Shown here piece by piece: positions 1 to 9,122 of a stretch of 64,000 nucleotides of DNA; the stretch's first letter is position 1; every line of letters starts with the position of its first letter. Under the pieces are notes generated by a model. It was not told the DNA's origin and did not search any database. It saw nothing but the letters and a program-made list of their open reading frames with translations. The translations under genes and the position numbers were made by a program. The DNA comes from Pseudooceanicola marinus (lineage in GTDB: Bacteria; Pseudomonadota; Alphaproteobacteria; Rhodobacterales; Rhodobacteraceae), in contig NZ_JAIVMC010000006.1 of NCBI RefSeq assembly GCF_020177265.1, positions 62,001 to 126,000 on the forward strand, read 5' to 3'.

Positions 1-399
1 CTGCTCGGCCCGGGCATCGGCCAGGTCCGCCTCGGCGCGATCCCGCGCGGTCTCGGCCTGCGCCGGGTCCAGCCGCAACAGGACCTGGCCCGCGCTGACC
101 TGACCGCCCTCGACGAAATCTTCCGACAGCTCCACAACCTCGCCGCCGACGGCGGCGCGGATTTCCAAGATGCGGCGGCTTTCCACCTCGCCGAAGACCG
201 TCAGCACCGGGGCCACGGTGCCCGCGCGCGCCTCCACCACGTTGACCGCGAACTCCCGCTCGCGCCCGCGCGGCATGAAGGGTTCGCGCGCCATGCGCAC
301 CTGCACCGCGTCATAGACCAAGCTGCCCGCGTAGGTCAGCAGGCCCAGGGTCAGGGAAAGGAGGAACAGCCCCAAGAGGCTGCGGCTGAGAAATCTCAT
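1..399 (-). CDS. HlyD/MFP-type periplasmic adaptor subunit of an RND efflux pump (5' part only)
   Basis: Only the first 133 codons are in the window; the 3' end lies beyond position 1. The product opens with an uncleaved-looking signal anchor (about residues 4-29, leucine-rich) and continues into a short beta segment with 'VLTVFGEVESRRILEIRAAV' followed by 'VVELSEDFVEGGQVSAGQVL', the lipoyl/barrel-sandwich half-motif seen in membrane fusion proteins, then the start of an alpha-helical hairpin rich in Ala, Glu and Arg. Family members bridge an inner-membrane RND transporter and an outer-membrane channel. The RND gene would be expected further left, downstream of this one. The substrate cannot be judged. 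Confidence 0.8.
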   Translation of the reverse strand, partial: MRFLSRSLLGLFLLSLTLGLLTYAGSLVYDAVQVRMAREPFMPRGREREFAVNVVEARAGTVAPVLTVFGEVESRRILEIRAAVGGEVVELSEDFVEGGQVSAGQVLLRLDPAQAETARDRAEADLADARAEQ

Positions 400-529
400 G
401 CGGTTCGGTCCCGTCAGATCGGCGCGGCAAGGGTCATGGCGACCAGCCTGCACCACGCCCGGTCAGTCTCCAACAAACAATACGGTTATGACGATCTACA
501 CGATCACTTGGAACGTCTTACGCAGAGGT

Positions 530-1063
530 TCACGGTTTCCGTCGCAGATGTTCATCCAGTCGGGGCATAATTTCGACGAAATTGCAGGGCGCGTGGCGAT
601 AATCCAGCTGCTTGACCAGGATTTCGTCCCAGGCATCCTTGCAGGCGCCGGGGCTGCCGGGCAGCGCGAAGAGGTAGGTGCCCCCCGCGACCCCGCCCGT
701 GGCGCGGCTTTGTACCGCGCTGGTGCCGATCTTGTTCATCGAGACGATGGTGAAAACCGTGGCGAAGGCCTCAATCTCCTTCTCGTAGATGTCACGATGC
801 GCCTCGACAGTCACGTCGCGCCCCGTCAGCCCGGTACCCCCGGTGGAGATCACCACGTCGATACCCGGATCACCCACCCAGGCGGCCAGCTGATCGCGGA
901 TCTGCGGGCGGTCGTCGGGCAGGATGTGGCGCGCGGCCAGGATATGGCCCGCCGCCTCGATCCGCGCCGCCAGCGTGTCGCCCGACCGATCCTCGGCCAG
1001 GGTCCTGCTGTCGGACACGGTCAGCACGGCGATGCGCACCGGGATGAAGTCTTTCTCGCTCAT
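530..1063 (-). CDS. moaB: Molybdenum cofactor biosynthesis protein MoaB
   Basis: The 177-residue product is full length for the MoaB/MogA family, which adenylylates molybdopterin before molybdenum insertion. Visible hallmarks are 'RIAVLTVSDSRT' near the N terminus (about residues 10-21), the 'DVVISTGGTGLTGRD' loop (about 69-83) that binds the pterin phosphate, and 'FALPGSPGACKDAW' (about 132-145). It follows the uracil-DNA glycosylase gene by 40 bases on the same strand, so the two are probably cotranscribed. Together with moaD and moaE at about 15 kb the window contributes three molybdopterin genes from separate sites. Confidence 0.93.
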   Translation of the reverse strand: MSEKDFIPVRIAVLTVSDSRTLAEDRSGDTLAARIEAAGHILAARHILPDDRPQIRDQLAAWVGDPGIDVVISTGGTGLTGRDVTVEAHRDIYEKEIEAFATVFTIVSMNKIGTSAVQSRATGGVAGGTYLFALPGSPGACKDAWDEILVKQLDYRHAPCNFVEIMPRLDEHLRRKP

Positions 1064-1103
1064 CGGATCTCCTCCTCGGGGCGCACCGGGTCCGGGCCAG
1101 GCG

Positions 1104-1940
1104 TCAGCCCCGGTCCTCCAGCCGCGCCTTCAGCGACAGCAGATCCGCCCAGGCCTCGCGCTTGGCATGGGGCTGGCGCAGCAGGTAGGCGGGGTGGGTC
1201 ATCGGCAGCGCGGGCAGGCCGAAGGCCTCGGCCCAGGTGCCGCGCAGTTTCAGGATACCACGTTTTTTCAGCGCCGCCTGGCAGGAAATATTGCCCATCA
1301 GGATCAGCACATCGGGGTTCGCCAGTGCCACGTGCTTCTGCACGAAAGGCAGCATCATGGCGATTTCCTCGGGTTTCGGGTCGCGGTTTTGCGGCGGCCG
1401 CCAGGGCAGCACGTTGGTGATGTAGACCGCTTCCTCCGGCTCCTCGGCGTCACGCGCCAGGCCGATGGCGGCCAGCATCCGGTCCAGCAGCTGGCCCGCC
1501 CGGCCGACGAAGGGACGCCCCTCGCGGTCCTCGTCGCGACCCGGCGCCTCGCCCAGGATCATCACCTTCGCCGCCGGGTTGCCGTCGGAGAAGACCAGGC
1601 TGCGGGCGCCGCGCTTCAGCTCGCAATGTTCGTAGGCGGCCAGGGCCTCGCGCAGGCCCTCCAGGCTGGCGGCGCCCTCCGCGGCTTGGCGGGCGACCTC
1701 CACCGCGTCGATCTCCTGACGCGGCTGCACCGGGGTTTCGGGGGCGTGGGCCTGCCCCGGCGCGCGCGCCGGCGCCTTCGGGCGCTCGGCCTCCACGGCG
1801 AAGCGATCGACCGGTGCCTCGGCCATGCATTCGTCGACGCCCATCTCGATCTGCCATTCCAGAAGGGCACGCGCCAGGTGCCAGTCCATCTGGCCGGCGG
1901 GCATCTCTGCGATCATGTCGAGGGGGGGCTGCGATTCCAT
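1104..1940 (-). CDS. Family-4-like uracil-DNA glycosylase lacking most Fe-S cysteines
   Basis: The 278-residue product removes uracil from DNA as the first step of base-excision repair. The catalytic motif '[20 protein letters not shown]' (about residues 130-149) and the C-terminal 'HPAYLLRQP' (about 249-257) identify the family 4/5 superfamily. Residues 40-100 form an extra Pro/Ala/Glu-rich N-terminal segment. Of the four cysteines that hold the [4Fe-4S] cluster in family 4, only one has a counterpart (Cys106): the partner upstream is Tyr103, the 'KCRPP' cysteine is Trp180 ('PWRPPQNR'), and the fourth is Met/Leu around 195-197. The enzyme therefore probably folds without the cluster. It is the first gene of a unit with moaB. 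Confidence 0.85.
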   Translation of the reverse strand: MESQPPLDMIAEMPAGQMDWHLARALLEWQIEMGVDECMAEAPVDRFAVEAERPKAPARAPGQAHAPETPVQPRQEIDAVEVARQAAEGAASLEGLREALAAYEHCELKRGARSLVFSDGNPAAKVMILGEAPGRDEDREGRPFVGRAGQLLDRMLAAIGLARDAEEPEEAVYITNVLPWRPPQNRDPKPEEIAMMLPFVQKHVALANPDVLILMGNISCQAALKKRGILKLRGTWAEAFGLPALPMTHPAYLLRQPHAKREAWADLLSLKARLEDRG

Positions 1941-2011
1941 GGCGCCACCCTATCCTGCCGTCCGCGCGGGGAAAAGCGCGGGCGCGCCGCCCCCGGCAGA
2001 CGTCCCGGCGA

Positions 2012-2503
2012 TCAGAGCGGCGGGAACTGCCCCGCGTAGCGCTTCCAGTCGGCCCCCGGCATCGGGGCCCCGTATCCACCGCTGTAGGCGCCGCCGTAGC
2101 TGCCGCCATAGCCCGACCGGACCTGTCCCGCCGTTGCCGAGGCGCCGGTGCAGCCCTGTTCATGCATGGCCTTCACCAAGGCATCGTAGTGACCGCGCGC
2201 AGAAGACAGCTGGGCTTGCTGATCCACCGTCAGGGGCAACGCGAAGAGGGCCGGCCATACGATCAACGTGCCGACGAAGACGGCGGCGAAATCCGCTTGC
2301 GCCGCGTGGCGCTGTGCCAAGGTGACATGCTGCACATAGGCGTAGAGCGCGCGCTGTTCCTGGTGCAGTTCACCACAGCTGGCCCCACGGTAGACCAGGC
2401 TGGGAATATAGGTGGCGGGCACGTTGCGCGCCTGTTCCGCGCAGCCCGACAGCGCCAGCACCACCCCTACGGCGGCGCCGGATAGACCTCTGAAAAATTT
2501 CAT
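2012..2503 (-). CDS. Putative lipoprotein of unknown function
   Basis: I chose the internal ATG at 2503 because the 163-residue product then starts with a classic lipoprotein signal: Lys and Arg near the start, a hydrophobic stretch, and the lipobox 'LALSGC' at about residues 16-21. A second hydrophobic segment, '[20 protein letters not shown]', lies near residues 74-93 and is followed by a helix ending 'MHEQGC'. The last 45 residues are rich in Gly, Ser and Tyr. I do not recognise a named family. It stands alone between the glycosylase gene and the divergent pyrB, with an AT-richer upstream region than its surroundings. Confidence 0.65.
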   Translation of the reverse strand: MKFFRGLSGAAVGVVLALSGCAEQARNVPATYIPSLVYRGASCGELHQEQRALYAYVQHVTLAQRHAAQADFAAVFVGTLIVWPALFALPLTVDQQAQLSSARGHYDALVKAMHEQGCTGASATAGQVRSGYGGSYGGAYSGGYGAPMPGADWKRYAGQFPPL

Positions 2504-2704
2504 GATTATCCCGTTAGTTCCAATTGTGCCCCACATCCGTACCCTAGATATGGACGCCAAAGCGCGTCAAGCGCCAAGGAAAGTATTTTTGCCTTCCCGA
2601 GGCCGACGTGCCGTCCCTGCCACCCCGGGGACATTCCCACGCGCCCCGCTTGCCGCGCGCCCCCGCCCGCGCCTATAAGGCCCCAAACGAGCGGGAGACA
2701 GCAG

Positions 2705-3658
2705 ATGAGCTTCAGGCAACAGCACCTTCTGGGCATCGAACGGCTGGCCCCGGATGAGATCACGACCCTTCTCGACCTGGCGGAGGATTACGTCGCGCTG
2801 AACCGCTCGGACGACAAGCATTCCGAAGCGCTGGCGGGTCTTACCCAGATCAACATGTTCTTCGAGAATTCCACCCGCACCCAGGCCAGTTTCGAACTGG
2901 CGGGCAAACGGCTGGGCGCCGACGTGATGAACATGGCGATGCAGGCCAGCTCGGTGAAGAAGGGCGAGACCCTGATCGACACCGCACTGACGCTGAACGC
3001 CATGCACCCGGACCTGCTGGTGGTGCGTCACCCGAACTCGGGCGCCGTCGACCTGCTGTCGGAAAAGGTGAACTGCGCCGTGCTGAACGCCGGGGACGGG
3101 CGGCACGAGCACCCCACCCAGGCGCTGCTGGATGCGCTGACCATCCGCCGTGCCAAGGGGCGGCTGCACCGGCTGAACATCGCGATCTGCGGCGACGTCG
3201 CGCATTCCCGCGTGGCGCGGTCGAACCTGCTGCTGCTGCACAAGATGGAAAACCGCATCCGCCTGGTCGGCCCACCGACCCTGGTGCCCGGCGCCTTCGC
3301 CGAGCTGGGCTGCGAGGTCTACGACAGCATGGAAGAAGGTCTGAAGGACGTGGACGTGGTGATGATGCTGCGCCTGCAGAAGGAACGCATGGACGGCGGT
3401 TTCATCCCCTCGGAACGCGAGTATTACCACCGCTATGGCCTGGATGCCGAAAAGCTGGCCCATGCCGCGCCCGATGCCATCGTCATGCATCCCGGCCCGA
3501 TGAACCGCGGCGTGGAGATCGACGGCACCATCGCCGACGACATCAACCGCAGCGTGATCCGCGACCAGGTGGAAATGGGCGTGGCCGTGCGCATGGCGGC
3601 GATGGACCTTCTGGCCCGCAACCTGCGCGAGCGCCGCGCGGCAGAGGCCGCCGCATAG
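2705..3658 (+). CDS. pyrB: Aspartate carbamoyltransferase catalytic subunit
   Basis: The 317-residue product transfers the carbamoyl group to aspartate, the committed step of pyrimidine synthesis. The carbamoyl-phosphate motif '[13 protein letters not shown]' (about residues 56-68), '[10 protein letters not shown]' (about 137-146) and the late 'MHPGPMNRG' (about 262-270) are all intact. A GGGAGA ribosome binding site sits 5-10 bases before the ATG. No regulatory-chain (pyrI) gene is present. The gene lies upstream of a dihydroorotase-like gene that has lost its metal ligands, an arrangement known from bacteria in which ATCase forms a holoenzyme with an inactive PyrC homologue. Confidence 0.96.
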   Translation: MSFRQQHLLGIERLAPDEITTLLDLAEDYVALNRSDDKHSEALAGLTQINMFFENSTRTQASFELAGKRLGADVMNMAMQASSVKKGETLIDTALTLNAMHPDLLVVRHPNSGAVDLLSEKVNCAVLNAGDGRHEHPTQALLDALTIRRAKGRLHRLNIAICGDVAHSRVARSNLLLLHKMENRIRLVGPPTLVPGAFAELGCEVYDSMEEGLKDVDVVMMLRLQKERMDGGFIPSEREYYHRYGLDAEKLAHAAPDAIVMHPGPMNRGVEIDGTIADDINRSVIRDQVEMGVAVRMAAMDLLARNLRERRAAEAAA

Positions 3659-3831
3659 CCGCGCGCGCCCCGTCGGTCGCCTTCGCCAAAAAGCGGCATC
3701 TGATGAAACGCGGAACCCAGACCCCGAAGCTCGGGTTTGAATGTATAGCAGACGGTCAGAAGGTCTTTCCCTGATCGAGGGGATCCGCGACTGACAGACC
3801 GCCTGAGCATAGTCGCAATACGAGGCCCGCC

Positions 3832-4431
3832 ATGTCGCCGTCAGACCCCGTCATTCCCGCCAGCGCCGAGGTGCTGACCCTGACGCCCGCCGATCGCAGC
3901 GCCGTCTACCTGCTGGCCGTCGACCCGGAGGCACCGCAGATGGCCGCCCTGCTGGCGCCGCGCCGGTTGAACGGTGAGACCGGCGCCACCCTTGCCGCCC
4001 TGCTGGGCCTGCCGCCCGAGGCCGAAGATGAGCTGGAGCTGGTGAACCCCGCCGACCTGGAGGGCGTGGGGCTGTCGGGCTACCTGACCGAAGGGCTGGG
4101 CCTGGATCCGGAGGAGGTCACGCCCGACCGCGCCCGGCTGGACGCGGTGACCGCGCCGGTGGTCCTGCTGCGCGGGCGGCTGACGGGGCTGGAGGACCGG
4201 GTGCTGCCGCTGCCGCGCGGGCTGTCCCTGCTGGGACGGTATGATGCCGACTACACCCCCATCGGGCTGGGCCAGATCCCCACGCGCACGGCCACCGCCG
4301 GCACCCTGCCGCCGCCCCAGGGCCCCCTGCCCGGCCCCTTCCGCCTGTCGCGGCCCTGGCAGATCACGCTGATCCTCACCGGGATCGTCGCCCTGGGCCT
4401 GCTGTTGTGGTTCGCCCTGGCGCTGATCTGA
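3832..4431 (+). CDS. Conserved-looking hypothetical protein with C-terminal membrane anchor
   Basis: The 199-residue product has no domain I recognise. Residues 1-175 are soluble and acidic, with many Ala, Leu, Pro and Glu; the last 24 residues ('WQITLILTGIVALGLLLWFA' and on) are a single strong membrane helix with almost nothing after it, so it looks tail-anchored with the bulk in the cytoplasm. It lies on the same strand between pyrB (173 bases upstream) and the dihydroorotase-like gene (130 bases downstream), which suggests conserved cotranscription rather than a known role in pyrimidine synthesis. Confidence 0.7.
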   Translation: MSPSDPVIPASAEVLTLTPADRSAVYLLAVDPEAPQMAALLAPRRLNGETGATLAALLGLPPEAEDELELVNPADLEGVGLSGYLTEGLGLDPEEVTPDRARLDAVTAPVVLLRGRLTGLEDRVLPLPRGLSLLGRYDADYTPIGLGQIPTRTATAGTLPPPQGPLPGPFRLSRPWQITLILTGIVALGLLLWFALALI

Positions 4432-4561
4432 CGGCGCGGGGCCATCGGCGGCGGGGCCACGGGGCCTGACCCAGACCGGACGGGGCCATTTCCCCCCTCC
4501 CCCCTCGCCCCCCGATGGCGTATAGCGGGCGCAACGACGCAGACGACAGGCAGGCGCGCCC

Positions 4562-5857
4562 ATGACCACGACCCTTCTCACCAATGCGATCCTGATCGAC
4601 CCCGAGGCGGGCACCGAGGCCCCCGGCAGCCTGTTGATCGGCGAGGGCCGGATCCTGGCCACCGGCGCCGAGGCGGAGGCCCATGGCGCCACCGAGGTCG
4701 TGAACTGCGGCGGCAGGTACCTGGCGCCGGGGATCGTCGACATCGGCGTGAAAGTCTGCGAACCGGGCGAGCGACACAAGGAAAGCTTCGGCACCGCCGG
4801 ACGCTCTGCAGCCGCCGGCGGCGTCACCACCATCGTCACCCGTCCCGACACCGATCCGTCGATCGACAACCCCGAGACACTGGAATTCGTCACCCGCCGC
4901 GCGCGCGAGGCCGCGCCGGTGCGCGTCCTGCCCATGGCCGCGCTCACCAAGGGCCGGCAGGGGCGCGAGATGACCGAGATCGGCTTCCTGATGGATGCCG
5001 GCGCCGTGGCCTTCACCGATTGCGACCACGTGGTCACCGACACCAAGGTTCTGCAACGCGCCCTGACCTATGCCCGCGCCCGCGGCGCGCTGGTGCTGGG
5101 CCATATCCAGGAACCGGGCCTCTCGGCAGGCGCCTGCGCCACCTCAGGCAAGTTCGCGGCGCTGAAGGGCCTCTCGGCCGTCTCGCCCATGGCCGAACGG
5201 ATGGGCATCGACCGTGATGTCTCGCTGCTGGAGATGACCGGCGCGCGCTACCACTTCGACCAGGTGACCACTGCCCGCGCCCTGCCCGCGCTGGAACGGG
5301 CCAAGCGCAACGGCCTGGACGTGACCGCCGGCGTCTCGATCCATCACCTGACCCTGAACGAATATGACGTCAGCGACTATCGCACCTTCTTCAAGGTAAA
5401 GCCGCCCCTGCGCGCCGAGGAGGACCGCCAGGCAGTGGTCGAGGCCGTGGCCTCGGGGCTGATCGACATCATCAGCTCGATGCACACGCCCCAGGACGAG
5501 GAAAGCAAGCGCCTGCCCTTCGAGGAGGCGGCGTCGGGCGCAGTGGCGCTGGAAACCCTGCTGCCCGCCGCGATGCGGCTGGTGCATGCGGGCGATCTGA
5601 CCCTGCCGGTCCTGTTCCGCGCCCTGTCGCTGAACCCGTCGAAACGGCTGGGGCTGGAAACCGGGCGGCTGGCCACCGGCGCCCCCGCCGACCTGGTTCT
5701 GTTCGATCCGCATGCACCCTTCGTGCTCGACCGGTTCAAGCTGCTGTCGAAATCGAAGAACACCCCCTTCGACTCCGCCCGGATGCAGGGTCGCGTCCGC
5801 GCGACCTGGGTGGGTGGCGCGCTGATCTTCGGCGAGGTGTCCTATGTGGCTGCCTGA
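4562..5857 (+). CDS. pyrC: Dihydroorotase homologue without metal ligands (PyrC-prime type)
   Basis: The 431-residue product has the overall amidohydrolase fold of a class I dihydroorotase, the enzyme that closes carbamoyl-aspartate to dihydroorotate. The key residues are missing. The DxHxH metal motif reads 'VDIGVKVCEPG' (Gly62 and Lys64 in place of the two His), and the catalytic 'TDHAPH' segment reads 'SSMHTPQ' (Met307 for Asp, Gln311 for His). The 'IHHLTLNE' segment is retained. In Pseudomonas such an inactive PyrC homologue is a structural partner of ATCase, and the neighbouring pyrB fits that role. An active dihydroorotase would then be encoded elsewhere. Automatic annotation would probably call it dihydroorotase. 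It overlaps plsY by 14 bases. Confidence 0.85.
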   Translation: MTTTLLTNAILIDPEAGTEAPGSLLIGEGRILATGAEAEAHGATEVVNCGGRYLAPGIVDIGVKVCEPGERHKESFGTAGRSAAAGGVTTIVTRPDTDPSIDNPETLEFVTRRAREAAPVRVLPMAALTKGRQGREMTEIGFLMDAGAVAFTDCDHVVTDTKVLQRALTYARARGALVLGHIQEPGLSAGACATSGKFAALKGLSAVSPMAERMGIDRDVSLLEMTGARYHFDQVTTARALPALERAKRNGLDVTAGVSIHHLTLNEYDVSDYRTFFKVKPPLRAEEDRQAVVEAVASGLIDIISSMHTPQDEESKRLPFEEAASGAVALETLLPAAMRLVHAGDLTLPVLFRALSLNPSKRLGLETGRLATGAPADLVLFDPHAPFVLDRFKLLSKSKNTPFDSARMQGRVRATWVGGALIFGEVSYVAA

Positions 5858-6455
5858 GCTGACCTCCCCCGCGCTGACCCTGCTGCTGGCGGGCGGTCTG
5901 GGTTACCTGCTGGGGTCGATCCCCTTCGGCATCGTCATCGCCCGCGCCTTCGGGCTGGGCGACCTGCGCCAGATCGGGTCGGGCAACATCGGGGCGACCA
6001 ACGTTCTGCGCACCGGCAACAAGCTGGCGGCGCTGCTGACCCTGATCTGCGACAGCGGCAAGGGCGCGGCGGCGGTGCTGATCGCCCGGGCGCTGGCCGA
6101 TGCGGATGCGGTGCAGCTGGCGGGCTTCGCGGCTTTCCTCGGCCATTGCTTCCCGGTCTGGCTGGGTTTCAGGGGCGGCAAGGGCGTGGCGACCTACCTC
6201 GGCACGCTGCTGGCGCTGTTCTTCCCCGTGGGGCTGGCGGCCTGTGCCACCTGGGCCTTCACGGCGCTGGTCTTCCGCATCTCGTCGCTGTCGGCGCTGG
6301 TGGCGGCAGCGGCGGTGCCGGTCTGGCTCTGGGCCTTCGACAGATCCGAAATGATCGTCCTGGCCATCGCCCTGGCGGTGCTGATCTACATTCGCCATGC
6401 GCCCAATATCCAGCGTCTGCTGGCCGGAGAAGAGCCCAGGATCGGGAAAAAATAG
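5844..6455 (+). CDS. plsY: Acyl-phosphate:glycerol-3-phosphate acyltransferase PlsY
   Basis: The 203-residue integral membrane protein makes lysophosphatidate from acyl-phosphate and glycerol-3-phosphate at the start of phospholipid synthesis. The three PlsY motifs are visible: 'GYLLGSIPFGIVIAR' (about residues 20-34), 'GSGNIGATNVLRTGNK' (about 46-61) and 'HCFPVWLGFRGGKGVATYLG' (about 101-120), with five or so membrane helices. Its ATG lies inside the last codons of the dihydroorotase-like gene, so the pair is translationally coupled. It is the last member of the pyrB unit in this strand run. Confidence 0.95.
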   Translation: MWLPELTSPALTLLLAGGLGYLLGSIPFGIVIARAFGLGDLRQIGSGNIGATNVLRTGNKLAALLTLICDSGKGAAAVLIARALADADAVQLAGFAAFLGHCFPVWLGFRGGKGVATYLGTLLALFFPVGLAACATWAFTALVFRISSLSALVAAAAVPVWLWAFDRSEMIVLAIALAVLIYIRHAPNIQRLLAGEEPRIGKK

Positions 6456-6548
6456 GCAAAGGCCACGCTGCGGGCCGCCTGCGGTTTGGAAAAGACCGGA
6501 CCCGTGCTACGTCTGCGTGCAGCACACGCCAGACGGAGAACCGATCAC

Positions 6549-7094
6549 ATGGCCGAACTGACCCCGGCGATGCAGGCCATGATCCTGCATTGGGGTGAAA
6601 TGGGCAGCAAGTGGGGCCTGAACCGATCTGCCGCGCAGATGCTGATCCTGCTGCACCTGTCGCCCGATCCGCTCAGCGCCGGAGAGATCAGCGAGACCCT
6701 GGGTCTGGCGCGATCCAACGTGTCGGCAGGCCTGAAGGAGCTGCACGGCTGGCAGGTGATCGAGGGCAGCCGCCAGCTGGGCGACCGCAAGGAATATTAC
6801 ACCGCCCCCCGGGACCTGACCGTCCTGGCCCGCGCCGTGATCGCCGCCCGTCACGAACGCGAGATCGCCCCCTACCGTGCCGCGCTGGACACCCAGATGG
6901 CCGCCGCCACCCGCGACGGCACCCCCGCGCCGGTCCTGGCGCGCCTGCGCGAAACGGCCCGGGTCATGGATGCGCTCGACAGCAGCGCGCGCCAGGCCCT
7001 GGACGACACGCTGACCGCACTTGCCGCCGACGCCGAAAGCGCAAGCCCGGACGGCACGACCAAGCCGAAGAAGAAAAAGAAGAAGAGCGGCTGA
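6549..7094 (+). CDS. GbsR/MarR-family winged-helix transcriptional regulator
   Basis: I start at the ATG at 6549 ('MAELTPAMQAMILHWGEMG'), which matches the usual N terminus of this family; the frame is open further upstream without support. The 181-residue product has a winged helix at about residues 25-90 ('LSAGEISETLGLARSNVSAG' is the recognition helix region), then a helical dimerisation part. It ends in a run of lysines ('TTKPKKKKKKSG') encoded by a purine-only tract that could add non-specific DNA affinity or be prone to slippage. Its target is not evident; the next gene is on the other strand and converges on it. Confidence 0.8.
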   Translation: MAELTPAMQAMILHWGEMGSKWGLNRSAAQMLILLHLSPDPLSAGEISETLGLARSNVSAGLKELHGWQVIEGSRQLGDRKEYYTAPRDLTVLARAVIAARHEREIAPYRAALDTQMAAATRDGTPAPVLARLRETARVMDALDSSARQALDDTLTALAADAESASPDGTTKPKKKKKKSG

Positions 7095-7146
7095 CGCGAA
7101 GGGGCCCCTCGCTGCTGACGCCGCGGCAGCGCCCTGCGCCCCCGGC

Positions 7147-7521
7147 TCACTCGGTGGGCGTGGCCTCGATCAGCTTCACCAGGCGGGTCATGCGGCGGTA
7201 GATCCCGGTCAGGGTCAGGGCCGCGCCGCTCAGCAGGATGATCGACAGGTAACCCGCCAGCAGGACCGCCCCGGCGCTGAGCCAGACCGCCAGCGCACTG
7301 TCCTGCACGGCATCGGGCAGCGGCTCACCCGTGAGCTCCGCTGCCATCCGCTGCGCCTGCAGCTCCGTGCCCACGCCCAGCATCGACAGCGGCCCGTCCA
7401 ACTCGGCCAGGGTCACCTGGCCCATGACCATGCCGGCGGCGGCCAGGGTCACGCCCAGGGCGGCCAGCAAGCTGAAGGCCAGGATGACGGCCTCGAAGGC
7501 CCGGATCATGAAATTGCGCAT
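7147..7521 (-). CDS. Small membrane protein of unknown function
   Basis: I place the start at 7521 ('MRNFMIRAFEAVILAF') because a GGAGGGA ribosome binding site lies just upstream; an earlier ATG at 7590 has no such site. The 124-residue product has one membrane helix at about residues 8-32 and a second at about 70-98, separated by a soluble segment of about 35 residues. I recognise no family. It converges on the GbsR/MarR gene with a 52-base gap and lies downstream of gshA on the same strand, separated from it by about 150 bases. Confidence 0.65.
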   Translation of the reverse strand: MRNFMIRAFEAVILAFSLLAALGVTLAAAGMVMGQVTLAELDGPLSMLGVGTELQAQRMAAELTGEPLPDAVQDSALAVWLSAGAVLLAGYLSIILLSGAALTLTGIYRRMTRLVKLIEATPTE

Positions 7522-7672
7522 CGTTGTCCCTCCGATGGGTCCGCCAGAGCAGGCAAAGGCCCGACACCCGGGCGGCTCACAAGATACCAACGTCGCCAGG
7601 GGCGGGCCGGTTTCCCGGCCCCGCCCCGATGCGGCTGTTCTGGCGCCGCCGCAACGCGGCGCTCAGGCCGCC

Positions 7673-9043
7673 TCAGTAGGAGTATTCACCGAAAACGCGG
7701 GAGATGTCGCCACCCCATTCGCCGTTGTACTTGTCCAGCAGTTCGTCGGCCAGCACCTTGCCGCTGTCGACGCTTTCCTTCAGCGCGTTCAGGAAATGGG
7801 TCTCATCGGGGATCAGGCCGCCGGCCCCGGGACGCGCCCGCGCCTTCAGCCCGTTTTCGGCGATTGCCAGGACCTCGCGCGCAATGTCGTGCATGTCGAT
7901 GCCGTCGACCTTGGCCTGCAGCCCCTGATCGGCGGCGGCGACGCGCAGCGCCTCGCGTTGCGGCGCGGTCCAGCCCTTCACCAGGTCCCAGGCCGCATCC
8001 AGCGCGCCCTGGTCATAGGTCAGCCCGACCCAGAAGGCCGGCAGGGCGCAAAGACGGCGCCAGGGACCACCATCGGCGCCGCGCATCTCGATGAACTTCT
8101 TCAGCCGCGCCTCGGGGAAGATCGTGGTCAGGTGATCGGCCCAGTCCGACAGCGTCGGCTTCTCACCCGGCAGCGCCGGCAGTTCGCCCTTCAGGAAATC
8201 GCGGAAGGACTGACCCAGGGCGTCGATGTATTCGCCATCGCGGTAGACGAAGTACATCGGCACGTCGAGGGCGTATTCGACATAGGCGTCAAAGCCGAAG
8301 CCCTCGTCGAAGACAAAGGGCAGCATGCCGGTGCGCGCCGCATCCATGTGGCGCCAGACCCAGCTGCGATAGCTCTTCATCCCGTTGGGCTTGTTCTCGA
8401 AGAAGGGGGAATTGGCGAAAAGCGCGGTGGCCACGGGTTGCAGGGCCAAGGCCACGCGCATCTTCTGCACCATGTCCGCCTCGGACCCGAAGTCGAGGTT
8501 CACCTGCACCGTGCAGGTGCGGCGCATCATGGTGGTGCCGGTGGTGCCCACGGTGTTCTGGTAGGCATCCATCAGCTTGTACCGCCCCTTGGGCATCAGC
8601 GGCATCTCGTCATGGGTCCAGGTGGGCGCCGCGCCGAGCCCGATGAAGCCCACGCCGATATGGTCGGCGATGCTCTTCACTTCCTTCAGGTGTTCGTTCA
8701 CCTCGTCACAGGTCTGGTGGATCGTCTCCAGCGGGGCCCCCGACAGTTCCAGCGCGCCGCCCGGTTCCAGGCTGACGTTGGCGCCGTCCTTCTGCAGACC
8801 GATCAGCTTGCCGCCCTCCTCCACGGGCGCCCAGCCGTAGCGGTCACGCAGGCCCGAAAGCACCGCAAAGATCGACCGCTCGCCCTCGTAGGGCAGCGGT
8901 TTCAGGCTGTCGGTGCAAAAGCCGAACTTCTCGTGCTCGGTGCCGATACGCCAGTCTTCCTTGGGCTTGCAGCCTTCGGCGAGGTATTCGGCCATCTGCT
9001 CGTGCCGCTCGATGGGGCCGCCGCCCGATTGGGGAATGGACAT
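7673..9043 (-). CDS. gshA: Glutamate-cysteine ligase
   Basis: The 456-residue product joins glutamate and cysteine, the first step of glutathione synthesis. It belongs to the plant/alphaproteobacterial class of the enzyme, recognisable from 'WRIGTEHEKFGF' (about residues 31-42), 'GANVSLEPGGALELSGAPL' (about 87-105), 'MRRTCTVQVNLDF' (about 177-189) and 'FIEMRGADGGPW' (about 315-326). It is the last gene of a unit rsmE, GNAT, membrane protein, gshA, with a 79-base gap ahead of it. A GGAGG site precedes the ATG. Confidence 0.95.
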   Translation of the reverse strand: MSIPQSGGGPIERHEQMAEYLAEGCKPKEDWRIGTEHEKFGFCTDSLKPLPYEGERSIFAVLSGLRDRYGWAPVEEGGKLIGLQKDGANVSLEPGGALELSGAPLETIHQTCDEVNEHLKEVKSIADHIGVGFIGLGAAPTWTHDEMPLMPKGRYKLMDAYQNTVGTTGTTMMRRTCTVQVNLDFGSEADMVQKMRVALALQPVATALFANSPFFENKPNGMKSYRSWVWRHMDAARTGMLPFVFDEGFGFDAYVEYALDVPMYFVYRDGEYIDALGQSFRDFLKGELPALPGEKPTLSDWADHLTTIFPEARLKKFIEMRGADGGPWRRLCALPAFWVGLTYDQGALDAAWDLVKGWTAPQREALRVAAADQGLQAKVDGIDMHDIAREVLAIAENGLKARARPGAGGLIPDETHFLNALKESVDSGKVLADELLDKYNGEWGGDISRVFGEYSY

Positions 9044-9122
9044 GGGGAGGATCTCCGTCGGGGTATCTGTGCCCGGTCAAGGGGCGTCGGGGTCCATTAC
9101 CTCAGCCGAATTCCGCCGGGTG

